From Bacillota bacterium (lineage in GTDB: Bacteria; Bacillota; Clostridia; Oscillospirales; Ruminococcaceae), in the NCBI GenBank assembly GCA_023391875.1, contig JAEWAB010000004.1, forward strand, positions 372,001-436,000: 64,000 nucleotides of DNA, read 5' to 3'. Shown piece after piece: positions 59,449-64,000 of this stretch (the stretch's first letter is position 1; every line of letters begins with the position of its first letter). A program made the position numbers and the translations under genes. The notes beneath the pieces are model-generated. The model had not been told where the DNA came from and searched no databases. It saw only the letters and a list, made by a program, of their open reading frames with translations.

Positions 59449-60366
59449 ATGAATGTAATATTTATGGGCACCCCCGAATTTGCGGTGCCCTGCTTGGATA
59501 TTCTTATAAAAGACGGGCATACCGTTACCTCGGTGTTTACCCAGCCCAATAAGCCCGTGGGGCGCAAGCAGGTGCTTACCCCGCCCCCCGTGAAGGTGCT
59601 GGCCGAGGAGCACGGCATCCCCGTTTACCAGCCGGGCACACTCAAGAGCGAAGAGATCGTCTCTCTGATCTCAGCGCAGCGCCCCGACGTGATTGCGGTG
59701 ACGGCCTATGGCAAGATACTGCCCAAGACGGTACTGGAGCTGCCCAAATACGGCTGTATTAATGTACATGCCTCGCTGCTGCCCAAATACCGCGGGGCGG
59801 GGCCTATCCAGTGGAGCGTGATTAACGGCGAAACGGTTACAGGCGTTACCACCATGTATATGGCGCAGGGCATAGATACCGGCGATATGATTCTCGAGCG
59901 CGAAACCCCCATCGGGCCAGAGGAAACCGCGGGCGAGCTGCACGACCGCCTGAGCGTCATCGGCGCGCAGGCGTTGTCCGAGACCCTGCGCCTTCTTGAG
60001 GCAGGTACCGCGCCCCGCGAGGCTCAGGATGACGCACTCAGCTCCTACGCCCCCATGCTCAGCAAGGAGATGGCGAGGCTGGATTTCACCAAGCCCGCCT
60101 GCGAGGTGCACAACCTTATCCGAGGCCTGTCGCCGTGGCCGGTGGCCTTTACGGTGATAGAGGACAAGGCGCTGAAGGTGCACCGCGCGCGTATAAGCGG
60201 CCGCAAGGGCGAAAGCGGCGTGCTGCTGGACGACAGCGCCCTGATTATCGGGTGCGGGGATGGCCGCGCGGTAGAGCTGCTCGAGGTGCAGTACGAGGGC
60301 GGCAAGCGCATGGGCGCGGAGCTATTTTTGCGCGGGCATCGCCTGCAAAAAGGGCTGAAGCTATGA
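59449..60366 (+). CDS. fmt: Methionyl-tRNA formyltransferase
   Basis: The start chosen is ATG at 59449 (MNVIFMGTPEFAVPCLDIL); the longer frame overlaps def. The 305-aa enzyme formylates Met-tRNA(fMet) from 10-formyl-THF. Hallmarks: NVIFMGTPEFAVP, VFTQPNKPVGRK, CINVHASLLPKYRGAGPIQW and GVTTMYMAQGIDTGDMIL, followed by the C-terminal OB-like domain. The next gene overlaps its stop as ATGA. Confidence 0.97.
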   Translation: MNVIFMGTPEFAVPCLDILIKDGHTVTSVFTQPNKPVGRKQVLTPPPVKVLAEEHGIPVYQPGTLKSEEIVSLISAQRPDVIAVTAYGKILPKTVLELPKYGCINVHASLLPKYRGAGPIQWSVINGETVTGVTTMYMAQGIDTGDMILERETPIGPEETAGELHDRLSVIGAQALSETLRLLEAGTAPREAQDDALSSYAPMLSKEMARLDFTKPACEVHNLIRGLSPWPVAFTVIEDKALKVHRARISGRKGESGVLLDDSALIIGCGDGRAVELLEVQYEGGKRMGAELFLRGHRLQKGLKL

Positions 60367-61712
60367 TGCCTGAAAAGGAAAAGAGCATGCCCGACGCCCG
60401 GAGCGTGGTTCTGCGGGCGCTCATGCGGGTGGAAGCCGGAGGCTATTCCAATCTGGTGCTGGGTGGTGCCATCGATACCGCGAAGCTCGGCAGACGAGAC
60501 GGTGCTTTTGCCGCCGCGCTGTTTTACGGGGTTATTGAGCGGAAGTTGACGCTCGATTATATCATCAAGGGCCACAGCCGCCTGCCGCTCGATAAGCTGG
60601 ACAAAGCGGTGCTCTGCATCCTGCGGATGGGCCTTTATCAGCTCCTCTATATGCACTCCGTCCCCGAAAGCGCGGCGGTGAACGAAAGTGTGCTGCTGTG
60701 CAAGAAGAACGGCAAGGCGAGCGCCTCGGGGTTTGTAAACGCTGTTTTGCGCACCTTTATCCGCGAGGGCAAGCGCGTCACACTGCCCGATAAGAAGGAT
60801 GCCGCGCTGCGTTTGAGTGTGGAGTTTTCCTGCCCGCAGCCGCTGGTGCGGCTGTTTATTGGGCGCTTTGGCGCGGCGCATGCCAAAGCGATACTGGAGC
60901 GATCGGTGGGAACCCCGCCCCTTTATGCGAGGGTGAACACCACCAAAACCACCGTCGCACAGCTCGTGGCCCTGCTTGGGCAGGAGGGCGTGGAGGCGGC
61001 GGCCCATGAAGTGATCCCCGGCTGTATCTCGTTACATCATACGGGTGACCTTGAACAGCTGAGCGCATTCAAGGACGGCCTTTTTCACATACAGGACGGC
61101 GCCTCGCAGCTGTGTGCCTTGGCGCTGGGTGCAGGGCCCGGCATGGCGGTGCTCGATCTATGCGCCGCCCCAGGCGGTAAGTCCTTTACGGTTGCCGAGC
61201 AGATGCAAGGCAGCGGCAGCGTGCTGTCGTTTGACCTCTACGACTTCAAGGCCGAGCTGATTCAAAAGGGCGCGCAGCGGCTGGGGCTTTCGGTTATCCG
61301 CGCCCGGACGGGCGACGCGGCGGTGTATAACCCCGAGCTTCCCTTGGCAGACCGGGTGCTGTGCGACGTGCCCTGCTCCGGCTTTGGTATTTTGCGCCGC
61401 AAGCCCGAGATTAAATACAAGCCGCTCGATTCCTTTGACGGCTTACGCGAGATACAGCTGGCCATCCTGCAAAACGGCTCGCGGTATGTAAAAACAGGCG
61501 GGGTGCTGGTTTATTCCACCTGCACGCTGCGCCATGAAGAAAATGAAGAGATCGCGGACGCGTTCTTAAAACAAAATCCTGCGTTTGCCCCCCTCCCGCT
61601 TCCCGAGATGTTTATCCCCTGCCAAAGCGGGCAGCCACACATGGTTACGATCCTTCCCCACATCTTTGACACCGACGGTTTTTTCATCGCCGCCTTTATC
61701 AAGCAAAAGTAG
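60363..61712 (+). CDS. rsmB: 16S rRNA (cytosine-967-C5)-methyltransferase
   Basis: The start chosen is ATG at 60363, which overlaps the fmt stop as ATGA; a second ATG follows directly. The 449-aa protein has an N-terminal NusB-like domain (VLRALMRVEAGGYSNLVLGG) and the RNA m5C methyltransferase domain: DLCAAPGGKSF, and the catalytic motifs VPCSGFGILRRKPE and YSTCTLRHEENE with both active-site Cys. It is the fourth gene type of the usual def operon order. Confidence 0.95.
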   Translation: MMPEKEKSMPDARSVVLRALMRVEAGGYSNLVLGGAIDTAKLGRRDGAFAAALFYGVIERKLTLDYIIKGHSRLPLDKLDKAVLCILRMGLYQLLYMHSVPESAAVNESVLLCKKNGKASASGFVNAVLRTFIREGKRVTLPDKKDAALRLSVEFSCPQPLVRLFIGRFGAAHAKAILERSVGTPPLYARVNTTKTTVAQLVALLGQEGVEAAAHEVIPGCISLHHTGDLEQLSAFKDGLFHIQDGASQLCALALGAGPGMAVLDLCAAPGGKSFTVAEQMQGSGSVLSFDLYDFKAELIQKGAQRLGLSVIRARTGDAAVYNPELPLADRVLCDVPCSGFGILRRKPEIKYKPLDSFDGLREIQLAILQNGSRYVKTGGVLVYSTCTLRHEENEEIADAFLKQNPAFAPLPLPEMFIPCQSGQPHMVTILPHIFDTDGFFIAAFIKQK

Positions 61713-61742
61713 AAAAGATACATTTAAGGACGTGAATCTACG

Positions 61743-62780
61743 ATTAATAACCAAACCGATATCCTTTCTCTTACCATTTCCGAATTAAAAGAGCAGATTA
61801 CCGCCCTCGGCGAGCCTGCCTATAAGGGTGCGCAGGTGTACGAATGGCTGCACCAGAAGCGCGTGCAAGGCTTTGAAGAGATGACCAACCTTTCGAAGGC
61901 GCTGCGTGAAAAGCTTACACAAGGCTTTTATATCCCCACGGTGACGGTGAAGAACAAGCTCGTTTCGTCTCTGGATGGTACCATCAAATACCTCTATGAG
62001 CTGGGCGACGGTGAAACGGTGGAAGCGGTGCTGATGCGCTACCACCACGGCAACAGCCTGTGCATCTCCACCCAGGTGGGCTGTAAGATGGGCTGTACCT
62101 TCTGTGCCTCCACCATCCTCGGGTTCGTGCGCAACCTCACCCCCGCCGAGATGCTGGGCGAGATCGTCACCGCCGAGCGAGACTCGGGCGAAAAGGTGTC
62201 CAGCATCGTGCTGATGGGCATCGGCGAGCCGCTGGATAACTACGATAACGTCATACGCTTTTTTACCCTGCTTTCCTCCAAAGAGGGCATGAATATGAGC
62301 CTAAGGCATGTTTCCATCTCCACCTGCGGCTTGGTGCCCAGAATACACGACCTTGCAAAGCTTAAACTTGGGGTTACCCTTTCGGTCTCGCTGCACGCAC
62401 CCAACGACCAGATACGCAGCAAAACCATGCCGGTGAATACACGTTATCCCATGGACGAGCTTTTGGCGGCCTGCCGCAGCTATGCAGAGGCGACCTCACG
62501 GCGCATCTCGTTTGAGTATGCGCTCATCGACGGGGTAAACGACTCGGCGGCCAATGCGCAGGAGCTGGCGCAGAAGCTCAAAGGCATGCTCTGCCATGTA
62601 AACCTCATACCCGTCAACCCCGTTAAAGAGCGCAGCTATAAAAAAAGCACGCGCGAGGCCACCGAAAATTTCGTGCGCATCTTGGAGCGCGCGGGGATTG
62701 CCACCACGGTGCGACGCCGACTGGGTGCCGATATTAACGCGGCCTGCGGGCAGTTAAGACGTGAAAATCTGCAAAAATAG
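61743..62780 (+). CDS. rlmN: Dual-specificity 23S rRNA/tRNA adenine-C2 methyltransferase (radical SAM), noncanonical start
   Basis: The conserved N-terminal domain (QTDILSLTISELKEQI then EPAYKGAQVYEWLHQKRVQG) is present, but no ATG, GTG or TTG precedes it in frame after a TAA at 61725-61727. The best initiator is ATT at 61743, with AAGGA 12 nt upstream; the first canonical codon (GTG at 61836) would remove 31 conserved residues. The radical SAM triad is CKMGCTFC (C114, C118, C121 in this numbering) and the methyl-carrying Cys region lies near the C-terminus (RRRLGADINAACGQL). The product would be 345 aa, normal for RlmN. Identity is certain, the start is not. Confidence 0.9.
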   Translation: MNNQTDILSLTISELKEQITALGEPAYKGAQVYEWLHQKRVQGFEEMTNLSKALREKLTQGFYIPTVTVKNKLVSSLDGTIKYLYELGDGETVEAVLMRYHHGNSLCISTQVGCKMGCTFCASTILGFVRNLTPAEMLGEIVTAERDSGEKVSSIVLMGIGEPLDNYDNVIRFFTLLSSKEGMNMSLRHVSISTCGLVPRIHDLAKLKLGVTLSVSLHAPNDQIRSKTMPVNTRYPMDELLAACRSYAEATSRRISFEYALIDGVNDSAANAQELAQKLKGMLCHVNLIPVNPVKERSYKKSTREATENFVRILERAGIATTVRRRLGADINAACGQLRRENLQK

Positions 62781-63089
62781 CCTTGTCTGTCATACAATTT
62801 TTATAAATACTATAAAACTTGCCAATATTAATTTTACTTAATACTTAAATATGGTATAATAAGCGAATAAGAGTTTGATAGACGCATTTGGCGTGCCTTA
62901 GCAGCTTATTCTGCCGTTGTTATTCGGTTTAGCGGAGCCGGACAACGACTTCTTCACTAGTATTATGGATTTATCGCCATGTGTTTTTATATATACGACA
63001 CCGGAGCAGTACGGGATTAAGGATGGTTCTGCCGCCTGCACAAAATACATGGCTTGGCTTTTCTGCATTATCGAGAGAAGGTGCGAGTC
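62781..63089 (+). other. Intergenic leader of prpC
   Basis: Contains the promoter at 62833-62860 and a leader of about 230 nt. A 61-codon open frame at 62917-63102 has no good ribosome site or recognisable content. No gene is supported. Confidence 0.5.
62833..62860 (+). promoter_or_regulatory. Promoter with extended -10 before prpC
   Basis: TTTACT (62833-62838), a 16-nt spacer and an extended -10, TGGTATAAT (62852-62860). It gives prpC-prkC a promoter apart from the upstream operon. Confidence 0.65.
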
Positions 63090-63821
63090 TTGCTTACAAT
63101 AATTGGAAAAACGGATATCGGGATGATCCGAAAGCAGAATCAAGACAGCTTCAAATACGGAACGCTGTCGGATAATTCGGTGTGGGCCGTGGTGTGTGAC
63201 GGCATGGGCGGCGAAAATGGGGGAGAGGTTGCAAGCTCGCTCGCGGTAGAGAGCATCAGCCAGAGCATCACGCGAAGCTACCGAGGCGATATGACGGCAA
63301 ACTCGGTGCGCACCATGCTGCTTTCTGCCATCAGCGCCGCGAATATCCGCGTTTACGATAAGGCGATGAGCAGTGAGGCGCTCAGCCGCATGGGCACCAC
63401 CGTGGTAGCCGCTGTGGTAGCGGGTGGGGTCGCGCATATTGCCTACGCGGGCGATAGCCGCGTATACCACATCTCGAACAGCTCGGTAGAGCAGGTTACC
63501 AAGGATCACACCATGGTACAGGCTCTGGTGGAGCGCGGCGAGATTACCTCCGATCAGGCAAAGAACCACCCCCAAAAGCATGTGATTACCAGAGCTTTGG
63601 GCGTTGAACAGGGAATAGATATCGACTACTGCGAGGTGCAGGCGGCTTTAGGCGACGTTCTGATGATCTGCACCGATGGGCTGACAAACTTTGTGGAAGA
63701 GAGCGAGATGGTTGATATTGTGCGTAAAAGCGGCGCGGAAGGTTGTTTGGATGCGCTTATCAACACTGCCAACAGCCGCGGCGGGGCGGATAATATCACG
63801 ATCGTAGCGATCTTCAGTTAG
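63090..63821 (+). CDS. prpC: Serine/threonine protein phosphatase (PP2C, PrpC/Stp type)
   Basis: The start chosen is TTG at 63090 (8 nt after AGAAGG); GTG at 63081 is also possible. The 243-aa phosphatase has the PP2C metal motifs in order: KQNQDSF, VVCDGMGGENGGEVAS, AGDSRVYHI, CTDGLTNFVEE and GGADNITIVAI. It counteracts the PASTA kinase encoded next, a conserved pair that controls cell wall and growth. Length is normal. Confidence 0.96.
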   Translation: MLTIIGKTDIGMIRKQNQDSFKYGTLSDNSVWAVVCDGMGGENGGEVASSLAVESISQSITRSYRGDMTANSVRTMLLSAISAANIRVYDKAMSSEALSRMGTTVVAAVVAGGVAHIAYAGDSRVYHISNSSVEQVTKDHTMVQALVERGEITSDQAKNHPQKHVITRALGVEQGIDIDYCEVQAALGDVLMICTDGLTNFVEESEMVDIVRKSGAEGCLDALINTANSRGGADNITIVAIFS

Positions 63822-63883
63822 GCGGATATTATCGTCGGTCCTTACGCAACGACGCAGCGAGATGAATCAGGAGTGAACAGAAG

Positions 63884-64000
63884 ATGGACAGATACATTGG
63901 AAAACGGCTCGACGGCCGATATGAGATACTCGAGCTTATCGGTGTCGGCGGCATGGCTAATGTCTACCGTGCGATAGACATTGTAGAGCATAAGGAGTAT
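63884..64000 (+). CDS. prkC: Serine/threonine protein kinase (PrkC/PknB type), N-terminus only
   Basis: 39 codons are visible, from ATG at 63884 behind GGAGTG to the window end. The opening MDRYIGKRLDGRYEILELIG and glycine loop GVGGMANVYRA match bacterial PASTA-type kinases. The gene follows prpC by 62 bp, the usual order. The catalytic core, transmembrane helix and PASTA domains lie beyond the window. Confidence 0.93.
   Translation, partial: MDRYIGKRLDGRYEILELIGVGGMANVYRAIDIVEHKEY

Noticed and set aside
62917..63102. 61-codon open frame before prpC
   Set aside because: No ribosome site or conserved content; it lies in the promoter-leader region and overlaps the prpC start in another frame.
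1..64000. CRISPR arrays and ribosomal RNA genes
   Set aside because: No regularly spaced direct repeats with unique spacers and no rRNA-like conserved stretches were seen in the window.

Overview
The window looks like a chromosomal segment of an anaerobic, endospore-forming Gram-positive bacterium of the Clostridia, probably an Oscillospirales/Ruminococcaceae relative. The evidence is gene content and order: the sporulation gene ytfJ/gerW beside scpA-scpB, the yicC-remA-gmk-rpoZ-priA and def-fmt-rsmB-rlmN-prpC-prkC runs typical of Firmicutes, a four-cysteine L28 protein, several TTG/GTG starts with strong Shine-Dalgarno sites, and a biotin transcarboxylase-type gene set. The genus assignment is an inference.

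Two halves differ sharply. Bases 1 to about 25,920 are AT-rich, accessory DNA. On the minus strand lie a type I restriction operon (hsdR-hsdM, hsdS not in the window, preceded by a frameshifted XRE controller), a small conserved protein, a putative PUA/EVE-like plus nuclease protein, a three-domain protein (McrA-type head, PD-(D/E)XK-like nuclease, nitrilase-like domain), an alpha/alpha-toroid protein, and a four-gene operon in transcription order SMEK-STAND NTPase (1590 aa), DGQHR/DndB-like, HEPN-like, DUF2971. Four copies of a short directly repeated motif sit only in the junctions between these modules. I read this as a defence island; the last operon and the nitrilase fusion are the best candidates for undescribed systems. 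From 16.3 to 25.9 kb follows a mobile-element backbone on the plus strand: DUF960 and DUF1643 genes, a divergent pair of XRE regulators with clear promoters and twin operators, tiny membrane peptides, a WG-repeat protein, a decayed IS630-type protein, an OB-like acidic protein, a P-loop ATPase and a large serine recombinase that ends 54 bp from tRNA-Leu(CAA).

From the tRNA to 64,000 the DNA is GC-rich core genome. In order: a MacA/MacB-like adaptor and permease without an ATPase gene; a DD-carboxypeptidase homologue lacking its catalytic motifs; a cadherin-like repeat surface protein with a class B sortase; a CPBP protease; an M23 lipoprotein and a divergent lipoprotein; an SGNH hydrolase, methyltransferase, phosphoesterase and S51-like protein; rpmB; then a long plus-strand housekeeping stretch. 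That stretch contains the M50-scpA-scpB-DUF2953-ytfJ-dacF-rluB group (chromosome segregation, spore and cell-wall functions), a carboxyltransferase-BCCP-oadA set with a structured leader, yicC-remA-gmk-rpoZ-priA, and def-fmt-rsmB-rlmN-prpC-prkC, which is cut by the window end.
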